Below are positions 25,849-38,065 of a stretch of DNA of 64,000 nucleotides, in pieces. Location of the stretch: NCBI GenBank assembly GCA_016714495.1, contig JADKDU010000001.1, positions 744,001 through 808,000 on the forward strand, in the 5' to 3' direction. The stretch's first letter is position 1. Each line of letters opens with the position of its first letter. The position numbers and the translations under genes are program-made. Under the pieces are notes generated by a model. The model was not told the DNA's origin. It did no database searches and saw only the letters and a list, made by a program, of their open reading frames with translations. This DNA comes from Hyphomonadaceae bacterium. Lineage in GTDB: Bacteria > Pseudomonadota > Alphaproteobacteria > Caulobacterales > Hyphomonadaceae.

Positions 25849-27486
25849 CTAAGACTTTGACCAGGGATTGGTCGAGGCGATGTGGCGTATCAGGGCGTCA
25901 GCGCCCATGACCGGACCTTTAGGTCCGCCCGCATTCACCTTCATGACATCGCCACGCGTAGCCGCCTGCTCACGACCCTGGCCCTTGCGATGGCCTGTCG
26001 GCTTCGGGCCGCGCGGCTTCTGACCTTCAGAGCTGCGGGGCGACTTCGCCTCGCCACTGCGCTGTTGGCCATTGCGGTTCTGACCTTCGAACCCAACACC
26101 GCCAGGCTTGCCGCCGCGACCGCGGCGACGGGTAGAACGGCCTTCGCCTGGGGCAGCGCCTTCCAGACGCGGCTCATGCTGACGGTGCTCGCCAGCTTCG
26201 CCAGCCGGACGCTGGTCGCGACGTTGATCGTCGCGACGCGGCTTCTGCTGTTGCTGGCGACGCGGTTGCGGCGCGCCGCGCGATTCGACGCGAGCGCCGC
26301 TGCGGCCACGCTTCTCGTCTTCATTCACGTTGGCCGAAAGCTGCGCCAACGCCGGATCGTTGCGGCGATCGGCGCTAGGGATTTTCTGGCGCGTCGTGCG
26401 CTCGATGTCGCGTAACAGGGAACGTTCGTCCTCGGCGCAGAACGCCACGGCAGAACCGTCCTTGCCCGCGCGGGCAGTGCGGCCAATGCGGTGAACATAC
26501 TGCTCCGGAACATCCGGCAGTTCGTATTGCACAACGTGCGAAACCGACGAGATGTCGATGCCGCGCGCTGCGATGTCGGTGGCGACCAGCGCCCTCACCT
26601 TGCCGGCCTTGAATTCGGCCAGCGCGCGTTCGCGCTGGGCCTGGCTCTTGTTGCCGTGAATGGCCATCGCCTGCACGCCGCCGCCTTCGAGGATGCGGGC
26701 AACCTTGTCGGCGCCGCGCTTGGTGCGGGTGAAGACCAGCACGCGCGAATAGTCCGGCTGGGCGAACAGTTCGGTGAGCAGGCCTCGCTTGCGGCCGGCT
26801 TCGATGAACACGACCTGCTGGTTGACGCGCTCGACGGTGGTCGACGGCGGCGCAACTGAGACTTTCAGCGGGTCCCTGTTGAGCAGCTCGCCGGCCAGCT
26901 TTTCGATGTCCGCCGGCATGGTGGCCGAGAAAAACAGGTTCTGGCGCTGTTTCGGGAGGTGTTTCACGATCTGACGGATCGGCGCGATGAACCCCATGTC
27001 GAGCATCTGGTCAGCTTCGTCGAGGACGAAGATCTCGATGTGCGAGAGATCGGCATCACGCTCGCCAAGGTGGTCGAGCAGACGGCCGGGAGCGGCGACA
27101 ATGATGTCGACGCCACGCGCCAGAGCCTGGCGTTGCGGGCCATGGCCAACACCTCCGAAGATGGTGGCGACGCTGAAACCCATCTGGGCGCCATAGGCCT
27201 TAAATTGTTCGGCGATCTGGGTCGCGAGTTCGCGCGTCGGCGAGAGCACAAGCGCGCGGCAGCCATAACGCGGGGCCGGCTTACGATTGGCCGCGAGACG
27301 ATGAAGGATAGGAAGCGCGAAGGCGGCGGTCTTGCCGGTGCCCGTCTGGGCGATGCCGAGTAGGTCGCGGCCTTCCATCACGCCGGGAATGGCCGCGAGC
27401 TGGATCGGCGTGGGCTGGGTGTAGCCCTTGCTTGTCAGCGCCGCGAGGATCGAGGCGTTGAGGCCGAGGTCTTTGAACTGGGTCAA
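25849..27486 (-). CDS. DEAD-box RNA helicase, RhlE type
   Basis: 545 residues. All helicase motifs are present: Q-motif (YTQPTPIQ), motif I AQTGTGKT, Ia PTRELATQI, II VLDEAD, III FFSATMP, V ATDIAARGID and VI HRIGRTARAG. The C-terminal ~165 residues are a low-complexity Arg/Gln/Gly-rich tail, as in RhlE-like proteins that bind RNA non-specifically. Likely roles are ribosome assembly or cold adaptation and mRNA decay. The leader is about 190 nt if the promoter at 27687-27715 is used, long for this window. Confidence 0.93.
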   Translation of the reverse strand: MTQFKDLGLNASILAALTSKGYTQPTPIQLAAIPGVMEGRDLLGIAQTGTGKTAAFALPILHRLAANRKPAPRYGCRALVLSPTRELATQIAEQFKAYGAQMGFSVATIFGGVGHGPQRQALARGVDIIVAAPGRLLDHLGERDADLSHIEIFVLDEADQMLDMGFIAPIRQIVKHLPKQRQNLFFSATMPADIEKLAGELLNRDPLKVSVAPPSTTVERVNQQVVFIEAGRKRGLLTELFAQPDYSRVLVFTRTKRGADKVARILEGGGVQAMAIHGNKSQAQRERALAEFKAGKVRALVATDIAARGIDISSVSHVVQYELPDVPEQYVHRIGRTARAGKDGSAVAFCAEDERSLLRDIERTTRQKIPSADRRNDPALAQLSANVNEDEKRGRSGARVESRGAPQPRRQQQQKPRRDDQRRDQRPAGEAGEHRQHEPRLEGAAPGEGRSTRRRGRGGKPGGVGFEGQNRNGQQRSGEAKSPRSSEGQKPRGPKPTGHRKGQGREQAATRGDVMKVNAGGPKGPVMGADALIRHIASTNPWSKS

Positions 27487-27686
27487 GTGGGAGGTTTCTT
27501 TCGTGTGCGCGAACGTGCGGACGCTCGTTTGCTACGAGTCCGCCGGAGGCGCTGTCTTTATGGGACTGCCCGGCGTGCGCGGGCGATCATGCGATCTCTT
27601 CAGGGCGCTCAACGGGCCGGGTCCTGTTCTGAGGACCCTCACGCAGCCGGAGCGCCGATAGCGTTCAAGCTTGCGAACGCACGGGG

Positions 27687-27715
27687 GATATCGAGGGTAA
27701 AACCCTTAAAGTCAA
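27687..27715 (-). promoter_or_regulatory. Promoter with internal palindrome upstream of the DEAD-box helicase
   Basis: On the minus strand TTGACT (27715-27710) and GATATC (27692-27687) are spaced by exactly 17 bp. Between them lies a perfect dyad, AGGGTAAAACCCT (27694-27706), ideally placed for a repressor to block RNA polymerase. The predicted transcript would have a leader of roughly 190 nt before the helicase start. No regulator is known for this motif from the sequence alone. Confidence 0.5.
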
Positions 27716-27752
27716 GCTAACCTCACGGAATGGCGCGGATAGGCCGCAGCCC

Positions 27753-27851
27753 TCAGCCGCCCATCATCAGCGCGCCGACCAGAAGGCCGATCTCCAGACG
27801 AACCCATGAAAAGTGGATCCGGCTGATGGTGTTAACCACGGCTTCTGCCAT
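27753..27851 (-). CDS. Possible 32-residue small membrane protein
   Basis: ATG 27851 is preceded by GGCGGAG with a 5-nt spacer. It opens a short frame of 32 codons with a polar start (MAEAVVNTISRIHFSW) and one hydrophobic helix (VRLEIGLLVGALMMGG). Size, Shine-Dalgarno sequence and helix are what one expects of a genuine single-pass micro-protein. It stands alone in a 525-bp gap between the DEAD-box helicase and the flavoprotein, and is too short to judge by codon statistics. Confidence 0.4.
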   Translation of the reverse strand: MAEAVVNTISRIHFSWVRLEIGLLVGALMMGG

Positions 27852-28011
27852 GTGAACTCCGCCTGCCGCGCGCCATGAGTCGCCAGCATTGAGGTCAGCC
27901 TAGGCTGGGCAGGACCGCCCGCAATCACTCGCACCTCTGGGGCGAGGGGAAGCGCACAACTATCCCGCGCCATGTTGTGTTGCTCGACGGGTTGGGCGAA
28001 ACGCTGCGCCC

Positions 28012-29226
28012 ATGCCTGATTCAGCAATCAAGCGCGCGATCATTGTCGGCGCCGGCCCGGCCGGCCTTGCCGCAGCTGAAGTGCTGGCGCAGGCAGGCGT
28101 ACGTGTCGTTATTCATGATCGGATGCCGAATCCCGCGCGCAAGTTCCTGCTTGCCGGACGCGGCGGGCTCAACCTCACCCACTCGGAGCCGCTTGCCAGA
28201 TTCCTGTCGCGCTATGGCCAAGCGCAATCGCATCTCGAACCCGCGATCCGCGCCTTCACGCCAGACCATCTGCGCGCCTGGTGCGAGCATCTCGGCGTCG
28301 AGACATTTGTCGGCTCCAGCGGCCGTGTCTTCCCAAAGGAGATGAAGGCCTCGCCTCTCCTTCGAGCCTGGCTCGCCCGTCTTGCCGGGCTTGGCGTCCA
28401 GCTCGTCACGCGCTCGCGCTGGATCGGCTGGAAGGGAGATACGCTTAGCTTCGATACAGCCGATGGCCCGCACCACCAACAAGCTGACGTTTTTCTCTTC
28501 GCGCTGGGCGGCGCGAGCTGGCCGCGCCTTGGCTCAGACGGATTTTGGGTGGAAGCATTCAAAGCGCACGGCGCCGACGTTAAGGCGCTTAAACCTTCGA
28601 ACAGCGGCTTCGCCGTCGCATGGTCGGATATCTTCCGCGACAAGTTCGCAGGCGAACCCTTGAAGTCCGCGTACTTCACGCACGCGGGCCTGGAGGCCGC
28701 TGGTGAAGCCATCATAACACGCGCCGGCATCGAAGGCGGCGCGATCTATGCCCTCTCCGCCGCGCTGCGCGACAGTATTACGGCAGACGGCTCGGCCGAT
28801 CTCGTCATCGACCTCAGCCCCAATGCCACGGCAGGCGAACTCGCAAGGAAGATCGCCAACGCACCATCAGGCACGTCGACCGCTAACCGCCTGCGCCGCG
28901 CCGGCCTGACGCCGGTCGCCGCCAGTCTGTTACGTGAACGCCGTGACGGGCCGGGCTTGCCCGCGTCAGCCGACGAACTCGCCATTGCCGCGAAGGCCTG
29001 TGTGATTCCGGTAACGGGAGTCGCGCCGATCGAACGTGCGATCTCGACCGCAGGCGGCGTCAGCTGGGACAGCCTCAACGCCGACTACTCGCTGAAAGCT
29101 GACCCGCGCACTTTCCTCGCCGGCGAAATGCTCGACTGGGAAGCCCCAACCGGCGGATATTTGCTGCAAGCCTGCTTCGCCACCGGGCGCGCCGCAGCCC
29201 ATGGCATGCTCGCCCGTATCGCCTAG
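28012..29226 (+). CDS. HI0933-like flavoprotein (TIGR03862 type)
   Basis: 404 residues. The FAD-binding Rossmann motif is IIVGAGPAGLAAAEVL at the N-terminus. LLAGRGGLNLTHSEP is the signature of HI0933/YhiN-like flavoproteins, and the C-terminus has TGGYLLQACFATGRAAAHG. The central insertion binds no recognisable substrate motif. These proteins are widespread, probably NAD(P)/FAD oxidoreductases, with no established reaction. The gene ends 4 bp inside the convergent TonB-dependent receptor gene. Confidence 0.9.
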   Translation: MPDSAIKRAIIVGAGPAGLAAAEVLAQAGVRVVIHDRMPNPARKFLLAGRGGLNLTHSEPLARFLSRYGQAQSHLEPAIRAFTPDHLRAWCEHLGVETFVGSSGRVFPKEMKASPLLRAWLARLAGLGVQLVTRSRWIGWKGDTLSFDTADGPHHQQADVFLFALGGASWPRLGSDGFWVEAFKAHGADVKALKPSNSGFAVAWSDIFRDKFAGEPLKSAYFTHAGLEAAGEAIITRAGIEGGAIYALSAALRDSITADGSADLVIDLSPNATAGELARKIANAPSGTSTANRLRRAGLTPVAASLLRERRDGPGLPASADELAIAAKACVIPVTGVAPIERAISTAGGVSWDSLNADYSLKADPRTFLAGEMLDWEAPTGGYLLQACFATGRAAAHGMLARIA

Positions 29227-31364
29227 AACGCGCCTGCAAGCGTGAATGTAACGGTCGGCCCGAAGGTCGAGAGACGCTTCTCGCTCGAGGAGAACGCGCC
29301 GGGAGGAATGCGGTTCGGCGTGAAGAAGCGCCGCTGCACTTCGCGCTCCTGGTCGAAGATATTCTCGGCCGTGATGCGCACGAGCGCACCACCCAAGAAG
29401 GCCGTCGTTTCGACGAACATGTCGAGGTCGCCCTCGCCCGGATCGGCAATCTCGATCCGCTCGTGCCGATATTCCGGGTTTGGACCTGCGCTTGAATAAT
29501 CGCCGCCCCAGGCGAACTTCATCGACGGCACGTCCTGCCGGAAATCGATCGACCAGTCATATTCCTGTTCCGATGAGATCTGTCGCTCCACCCCTGTCAT
29601 CGGATCGATCACTTCGCTGTCCTGCGCGCCGACGTTCAGCTTGAGAATGCCGTTAGAGACGCCGAGCGAATCCAGCGGGATCGTGGCCTCGATCCGCCCG
29701 CCCCAGCGCTTGCCGTCGCCGACATTGCCGATCGCGGTGCGGAAACACGCCGCCGGCGTCGGCGCCACCGTGATGCAGGCGGACGGCGTCGAGAGTTGCG
29801 AGGCGATGAAATCCTGCGTGTCCTCAATATCGTCGTAGAACGCCGAAACCGAGATCGAGCCGCGTTCACCCAGCGCGCGCTTCCATTGCAGGTTGGCTTT
29901 CCAGCTCTGCTCCGGCTCAAGGTTCGGGTTGCCGACATTGGCTGTATTGCTGATCGAATCCAGTCCGGTCGCGAAGTCTGCGAAGTCCAATTGCGAGACA
30001 TCCCGCAATAGCGACAGCCTGACCTGATCCTGCGCTGTCGGAGTCCATGTCGCGACCGCGCGGGGCTTGGCGTAGGTGAAATCACGCTCCTGCACTGCAT
30101 CGCCCGACTGCGAGATCGTGGAGACTTCGTAGTTCAGCGCGCCTTCCAGCGTCAGCTGCGGGCTCATGCGCCAGACATCGGTGATCGACGCTTCGACCCG
30201 CTCTTCTTCAACTTTGGTGCTGGCGATCGGCACCGGCACGACACTGAACGGGCCGGCGAGCGGTCCGAATTCACGCTGGCGATCCACTTCGCGATAGTTG
30301 TAGGCGCCCTCAAGACCGAATTCGAGCGTGTGCTCCAGAGCCGGCTTGATCGTCCAGACGCCACGCAGCACGTGCTCGCCTGCCTTGTTGTCCGACGTAT
30401 CGCGCACCTGCGTGAAGGGGGCGCCAACCGGGGCCTGTGTCAGGAGCTGCTGCGGACGCCAGTTCAGCGTGCGGTTGACAAGGATCACCTTGACCGCGTT
30501 AGCGGGCGAGAACTTGTGTTCCCAGTCGCCGCCGCCATCGACATACCAGATGTCCTTCTCGGTATAGTCGAGAAAGATATTGCCCACGAGCGTTCCACTC
30601 GGAAGCCGCGTGCTGGCCGCCGCATTGTTGGAGAACAGGCGCGGCAGAATGCGGAAGTTGGCGTTAATCGTGTCGCGCGCTGTAGGCGTCCAGTTCGCGG
30701 CGCCGGTCACCAGAAGCTCGCCGACCTGCTGCTGGTAGTGTTCGTCTTGTCGCGCCACCACCGTACCAGCTGCGTTCGAGAACGTGACATCGACTTCTTC
30801 GCGCTCGCCCAGGCTGCTGCCCTGCACCGCAAGGCGGAAGCCGAAATTGTCTGTCTTCCACGCCCGCGTGCCGCCGATCTGCGCGGCCTGCCGTCCCTGA
30901 TCGTACCAGCGGGTTGTCGCAGCCCACGTTGTCGAGACCTGAAGCTCGCTCGCCGGCTTAAGCACGACGTTGGCAAGTTCGGTATAGCCACGCACATCAA
31001 TATCACCCGCCGCCGAGGCGCGGATCAGTTCGATGCGCAGCACGTCGCGCGCGGAGATGCGGCCAAGCTCGTCGCTGATCGCATCTTTCGAGCTCGTGCG
31101 ACGCCCATCAATCAGCACGTTGCCCGCCGTTGCGCCGAATCCGCGCAGGTCTTCGCCTTCATCGATGCGGAAGCCCGGGAGCTGGCGCACCATGTCGAGC
31201 GCCGTAACGGGAGCGAAGCGCGCGAAAAACGCCGGATCAAACGCTTGCACGCCTTCGGGCGAATTTGCGGGAGTGGCGGCCGGCGGCGTCTGCTGGCCAT
31301 AAGCCGCGCCCGACAATGCCAGAACGCTGACCGCCATGGCGGCCACCTTCGTCCAGTTACTCAC
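29223..31364 (-). CDS. TonB-dependent outer-membrane receptor
   Basis: 713 residues from GTG 31364, which has GGGGAGG just upstream; more distal in-frame starts give an implausible leader. A signal peptide (cleavage near AAYGQ) precedes a plug domain at about residues 45-150 (ALDMVRQLPGFRIDEGEDLRG, GNVLIDGRRTS). The rest is a 22-strand-type barrel with alternating aromatic strands. The terminal residues read TVTFTLAGAF, ending in Phe as usual for barrels. Transports a large substrate (siderophore, glycan or other) powered by TonB; substrate unpredictable. No adjacent sigma/anti-sigma regulator. Confidence 0.92.
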   Translation of the reverse strand: MSNWTKVAAMAVSVLALSGAAYGQQTPPAATPANSPEGVQAFDPAFFARFAPVTALDMVRQLPGFRIDEGEDLRGFGATAGNVLIDGRRTSSKDAISDELGRISARDVLRIELIRASAAGDIDVRGYTELANVVLKPASELQVSTTWAATTRWYDQGRQAAQIGGTRAWKTDNFGFRLAVQGSSLGEREEVDVTFSNAAGTVVARQDEHYQQQVGELLVTGAANWTPTARDTINANFRILPRLFSNNAAASTRLPSGTLVGNIFLDYTEKDIWYVDGGGDWEHKFSPANAVKVILVNRTLNWRPQQLLTQAPVGAPFTQVRDTSDNKAGEHVLRGVWTIKPALEHTLEFGLEGAYNYREVDRQREFGPLAGPFSVVPVPIASTKVEEERVEASITDVWRMSPQLTLEGALNYEVSTISQSGDAVQERDFTYAKPRAVATWTPTAQDQVRLSLLRDVSQLDFADFATGLDSISNTANVGNPNLEPEQSWKANLQWKRALGERGSISVSAFYDDIEDTQDFIASQLSTPSACITVAPTPAACFRTAIGNVGDGKRWGGRIEATIPLDSLGVSNGILKLNVGAQDSEVIDPMTGVERQISSEQEYDWSIDFRQDVPSMKFAWGGDYSSAGPNPEYRHERIEIADPGEGDLDMFVETTAFLGGALVRITAENIFDQEREVQRRFFTPNRIPPGAFSSSEKRLSTFGPTVTFTLAGAF

Positions 31365-31534
31365 GACCGTCCTCCCCTGGCCAACTCGTTCGCGTCTGAG
31401 ACCAGATGGCCCGCGCAACGTTTCCTGTTTGTGAACGAAGTGGACGCCGTTCACACAATCGACCGGGACGCAATGAAGCGCAGGGGGGAAAGAAAGTCGA
31501 CTGAAAACAGGCCAGCCGGCCAGGTTTCATGCCC

Positions 31535-31565
31535 CAAAAAAGGGGAAGGCGGGCCGCGCCCGCCT
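31535..31565 (-). terminator. Intrinsic terminator downstream of ompW
   Basis: Read on the minus strand, AGGCGGGC and GCCCGCCT (31565-31547) pair perfectly across a 3-nt loop. They are followed by TCCCC and a run of six T (31540-31535), a classical Rho-independent signal 32 bp after the ompW stop codon. Confidence 0.75.
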
Positions 31566-31596
31566 CAAGTCTTTTGTGGTTGCGAAATGCTAGCGA

Positions 31597-32235
31597 TTAA
31601 AACCGATAACCGCTGCCGATCGTGACAATCACCGGATTGATGTCGACCGACGCATCGATCGTCGGCCCGGCCACCAGCGTAACGTCGGTGCTGATCCAGA
31701 TTTTCCGCACATCGACATTCAACGACCAATGATCGTCGATCTGGTAGTCCAGTCCCGCCTGCAGCGCGCCGCCCCACGAATCATCATAGCTGATTGCAGT
31801 CACAGCCCCGCCGGCGGGAAGCTCGTCGTTGAAGAAATGCGTGTAGTTCACGCCCGCACCGACATAAGGCTTCCACGCGCCAAAATCCGTCCAGTGATAT
31901 TTCAGCGTCACCGTCGGTGGAAAATGCGTGATCTTGCCAAGATCAACGTCGCCCAACGCCGTGCCGACAGCTTTCACATCATGCGTGGCCACACAGCACA
32001 GAAGCTCTGCCGAAACATTCGCGTTGAGGAAATATTCGACCTGAAACGTCGGCACATATTCATCGGAAATATCAACGCCGCCGCCGATCGTCGAAATGGT
32101 CGCGCTTGTATCCGGCAGCACGCCCGATACGCCCAGCTTCACCTGAAAATTATGCAGCGCATTTTGCGCGACAGCAGTACCGGCCAGCGCCAACACGCCC
32201 GCCGCCGCGATGATCAGTGTTCGACGAATACGCAT
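31597..32235 (-). CDS. ompW: OmpW-family outer-membrane protein
   Basis: 212 residues. The signal peptide is cleaved after AVAQ. The mature protein begins as an eight-stranded barrel (FQVKLGVSGVLPDT). It carries the family landmarks PPTVTLKYHWTDFGAWKPYVGAGVNYTHFF and ends NPVIVTIGSGYRF, with terminal Phe. OmpW forms a narrow channel for hydrophobic molecules in the outer membrane. There is a pair of adjacent cysteines (LLCCVATH) in an outer loop, which is unusual. It has its own terminator and is not obviously part of an operon. Confidence 0.92.
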   Translation of the reverse strand: MRIRRTLIIAAAGVLALAGTAVAQNALHNFQVKLGVSGVLPDTSATISTIGGGVDISDEYVPTFQVEYFLNANVSAELLCCVATHDVKAVGTALGDVDLGKITHFPPTVTLKYHWTDFGAWKPYVGAGVNYTHFFNDELPAGGAVTAISYDDSWGGALQAGLDYQIDDHWSLNVDVRKIWISTDVTLVAGPTIDASVDINPVIVTIGSGYRF

Positions 32236-32332
32236 GCCTGCTTCCCTGTTTTCGATACAGGAAATTTGAGCTGCCTCTGAAATGCGAGCTTGATCTGGCT
32301 CAACACCGGATGCGGCGGCATGTCGCCAGTTT

Positions 32333-34961
<2,629 letters not shown>

Positions 34962-34981
34962 ACGTTCAACGCTGTCTGTTA

Positions 34982-35482
34982 CTATCGGCTCGCCAGCACG
35001 GCGGCGGTGACTTCGATCTCGACCAGTATGCCGGGGCGCACAAGGCCCGCGACCTCCACGGTGGAACGGACTGGCCGATTTGGCTGTGCATCGCTGCCAT
35101 AGTAACGCCCATACGCCCGCATCATGCCGTCGAAATCCATCGTCCCGCCAGGCGTCGGCGCGACAAGATAGACTGTCATCGCCACCACATCCGCCTCGCT
35201 CGCGCCCGCTTCCTTCAACGCCGCCGCGACCTTGGCGAACACATTCTCCGCCTGCCGCTCCGTATCACCCCAATCGCCAGCCGGCAGCGGATCGGGAATA
35301 ATCCCCGGCAGTCGGATGGTGGCGTATCCTGGAGGAATGATGATGTGCTTGGAGTAGAACGCCGTTGACGAAGCGTACTCGCGCTGGATCGCGGCGGGCG
35401 CACCATGAACCGTTCTTACGTCCGCGACCACGCAACCGCTGAGCGCTACAAGGGCGACGCTTATACCGACGATCCGCATCAC
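34982..35482 (-). CDS. RidA/YjgF-family protein with lipoprotein signal
   Basis: 166 residues. The N-terminus MMRIVGISVALVALSGCVV is a lipoprotein signal with lipobox LSGC, uncommon for this mostly cytoplasmic family. The body matches RidA/Rid: TERQAENVFAKVAAALKEAGAS and PNRPVRSTVEVAGLVRPGILVEIEVTAAV. The Arg in the last block corresponds to the imine-deaminase active-site Arg (RSTV). It may detoxify enamine/imine intermediates in the periplasm or have lost that activity. Coupled by a 4-bp overlap to the upstream flavin-binding gene and embedded in the met operon. Confidence 0.85.
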   Translation of the reverse strand: MMRIVGISVALVALSGCVVADVRTVHGAPAAIQREYASSTAFYSKHIIIPPGYATIRLPGIIPDPLPAGDWGDTERQAENVFAKVAAALKEAGASEADVVAMTVYLVAPTPGGTMDFDGMMRAYGRYYGSDAQPNRPVRSTVEVAGLVRPGILVEIEVTAAVLASR

Positions 35483-36042
35483 TCTGCCGCTTTCGGCCGG
35501 GCCAGCGCCGGCAGGCCATCAATGCTCTTGGCGTTCTTGGTCAACCGGCTTTCACGCCACGCATCGAGTTCCATGTGGTCGATATAGCGCCTTAACTGGT
35601 CGCGCTCGCCTTTAAACTCATAGAACGGCACGGCCCAACCGCAGCTGTCCTGAACCTGATGGATGTACGCGAAGATGATGTCCCGTGCGCGTTCGTGCCC
35701 GGGCGGGAATTTCGCGATCTCTTCTGCGAACCTCGGATCGTTGAATTGCATCGCATCGCCACGGCCATAGAGCCGCATGATGTTCGGCGCGCCGTCATAG
35801 GCGCAGAACATGAAGGTGATCCGCCCGTTCTCGCGCACATGCGCCAGCGTCTCTGCGCCCGATCCGCCGAGGTCTGCATAGGCGACACGATTTGGCCCGA
35901 TCACGCGAAAGCTGTCATAGCCTTTGGGACTCAGATTCACGCGGCCGGAATCCGACAGCGGCGCCGTGGCGACAAAGAACATCTTTTGCGCCCGTATGAA
36001 GGCGACATGCTTGTCGTTCAGACTGTCGTAGAACTTCGCCAT
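35479..36042 (-). CDS. Pyridoxamine-5'-phosphate-oxidase-fold protein
   Basis: 187 residues from ATG 36042. Split-barrel flavin-binding fold: FVATAPLSDSGRVNLSPKGYDSFRVIGPNRVAYADLGGSG is the front half of the PNPOx-like family, and ENGRITFMFCAYDGAPNIMRLYGRG the second strand set. These proteins bind FMN, F420 or haem and seldom act on pyridoxamine phosphate itself. The C-terminal helix ends ALARPKAAE. It overlaps the RidA-like start by 4 bp. Its link to methionine metabolism is by position only. Confidence 0.87.
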   Translation of the reverse strand: MAKFYDSLNDKHVAFIRAQKMFFVATAPLSDSGRVNLSPKGYDSFRVIGPNRVAYADLGGSGAETLAHVRENGRITFMFCAYDGAPNIMRLYGRGDAMQFNDPRFAEEIAKFPPGHERARDIIFAYIHQVQDSCGWAVPFYEFKGERDQLRRYIDHMELDAWRESRLTKNAKSIDGLPALARPKAAE

Positions 36043-36052
36043 CGCCTGTCCT

Positions 36053-36961
36053 TCAACCCCTTGCGCGTCCGAGCACCGCAAAGAACTCGTTCTGGCCACG
36101 CGGCGTATCATACACCCGTAGCGGCCGCAGCGGCGATTTGCCCAACCGATGCAGCGTCTCGAGAATTTCGCGGAAACTCGACGGCGTCATCCGCCAAGCG
36201 CGGCAATCGATATGGTCGTCCTTGGCTTTGTCGATCTGGTCGAGCGCCTGCTTGACCAGCGCGACATTGACGCCCACCGGCGGGCTGTCCTTCTCCCAAT
36301 GCCGCGCTGGATCATTGTGAGACGACATCGACATCGCGTCGACAGAGTCCGCGATACGATGCGTCTTCCGTTCCGCGAAGTGCGCCCCCAGCACTTCGCC
36401 GATCGGACTTTCGAGAATGTCGTGATCGAAGCAGTAGCGCTTGTCCGAGCATATCGCGAAATACGCCCCTCCCGGCGCCAGCAGCCGATCTACCTCGATC
36501 AGATGGCGGACAAGATCCGGCTTATTTTCGATTGCGTGCGAGGAAAACACCACGTCGAATGTCTCGCGCACGATGGCGATATCGCCGGTCGGCGAGACAT
36601 AGTCGATCCGCGCCGGCGTCCCCTTCGGGTTCTCGTTATGAGTCAGCGCCCGGTTGCGGAGACCATCTGAATCCTGCACGTCGAAATACTTCACATTGCG
36701 GCCCGTGAAGCAGGGTTTGTGCGCCGGCCCGATCTCGAGGATTTTTGCGATCGGCGGAACAAGCGCCAGGAAGCCGGAACGCAATCGCGCTGGCGAGGCA
36801 ACACGTCCATCCCTCTTGCCGAACACCTCATAGTGCTCGCCGAGCTGCGCATCCGAATGCGCATGCAGGTCATGATTGGTCCGACGACAAAAGGCGGCGC
36901 CGACTTCCGGAGGAAGCTTTGGCGAGATCGCCACGCCCGCCTTGTCTGTCGACTGACCCAT
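36053..36961 (-). CDS. SAM-dependent methyltransferase (class I), uncharacterised
   Basis: 302 residues from ATG 36961. Class I Rossmann core around residues 70-185: motif I is ILEIGPAHKPC, followed by FDVVFSSHAIENKPDLVRHLIEVDRLLAPGGAYFAIC. The AHKPCF and HAIENKPD variants indicate the group often found near glycan or lipid biosynthesis genes. C-terminal ~110 residues are of unknown fold. It is the first gene after metH-N in the operon, so it could use the SAM pool, but its acceptor is unknown. An alternative upstream start at 37000 would overlap the metH-N stop. Confidence 0.8.
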   Translation of the reverse strand: MGQSTDKAGVAISPKLPPEVGAAFCRRTNHDLHAHSDAQLGEHYEVFGKRDGRVASPARLRSGFLALVPPIAKILEIGPAHKPCFTGRNVKYFDVQDSDGLRNRALTHNENPKGTPARIDYVSPTGDIAIVRETFDVVFSSHAIENKPDLVRHLIEVDRLLAPGGAYFAICSDKRYCFDHDILESPIGEVLGAHFAERKTHRIADSVDAMSMSSHNDPARHWEKDSPPVGVNVALVKQALDQIDKAKDDHIDCRAWRMTPSSFREILETLHRLGKSPLRPLRVYDTPRGQNEFFAVLGRARG

Positions 36962-36999
36962 CTCAGCTCCTGACGCGACGGTCGGGGACCGTTGCCGCA

Positions 37000-38065
37000 C
37001 TACGCCAGCTCGAAAGGCTCCAGCCCTGCAAGACGCAGCGCCTTAGCCCGTTCCGGCGGCTTGCGCGGCGTCACGCCTTTCACGGCATCAGCAACGTGCC
37101 TGATGTGATCCGGCGTCGTGCCGCAGCAGCCGCCGAGAATGTTGACTAGGCCTTGCCTGGCCCAGTCCTCGAGCTCGTGCGCCGTCTCATGCGGCTCCTC
37201 GTCATACTTGCCCATCTCGTTGGGCAGGCCAGCGTTCGGATAGGCGGCCACCAACGTATCGGCCACGCGGGCCATCTCAGCGATGAACGGGCGCATCAGG
37301 TCAGCGCCCAGCGCGCAGTTGAAGCCCACGGCAAACGGCTTGGCGTGCTTTACCGAATTCCAGAACGCTTCCGTCGTCTGGCCTGACAGCGTGCGGCCCG
37401 AACGATCGGTGATCGTGCCTGAAATCCAGATCGGCAGCTTGTCCTTGCCCTCGGCTTCCATGTCCATGATCACCTTCAACGCCGCCTTGCAGTTCAGCGT
37501 ATCGGTGATGGTCTCGATAAGGTAGAGATCCACCCCACCCTCGTACAGCGCTTCGATCTGCTGACGGTAAGCCGCATAGACCTGATCGAAATCGACCAGC
37601 CGCGCACCCGGATCGTTCACGTCGGACGACATGGACAACATCTTGTTCAGCGGTCCGATCGAGCCCGCGATAAAGCGCGGCTTGTCCGGATTCTGCGCCG
37701 TCAGCCTGTCGGCGACCTCACGTCCGAGACGCGCGCCCTGATAGTTGATGTCCCACACCGCCTGCTCGTCGAGCTTGTAGTCATCCTGCGCGATCGTCGT
37801 CGCAGAGAACGTGTTGGTTTCCGGAGATGTCGGCGCCGGCCGCAAAATACTGCTCGTGCAGGTTCGTCACGATATCGGGCCGCGTAAGGCACAGGATGTC
37901 GTTGTTGCCTTTCAGCTGGCCCGGATGCGTCGCAAAGCGATCGGCGCGGAAGTCTTTCTCGTCCAGGCCCATCTTCTGGATCATCACGCCCCACGATCCG
38001 TCGAGGATCAGGATGCGTTCCTTCGAAGCCGCCTTCAGCGCGGCGATGCGTTCCTGGCGTGTCAT
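37000..38065 (-). CDS. Homocysteine S-methyltransferase module (MetH N-terminal part), frame broken once
   Basis: About 350 residues when repaired. It supplies the (beta/alpha)8 homocysteine-binding domain of MetH as a separate protein: ILILDGSWGVMIQKMGL at the start, zinc-ligand cysteine in GFNCALGAD and the pair in GGCCGTTPDH. Start ATG 38065 overlaps the metF stop (ATGA). After AAGADIS (about 37826) one extra G in TCCGGAA shifts the frame; dropping it gives DISETNTFSATT, the expected sequence. It ends ALRLAGLEPFELA. The separation of homocysteine and pterin modules into two genes is known in Caulobacterales. Confidence 0.93.
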
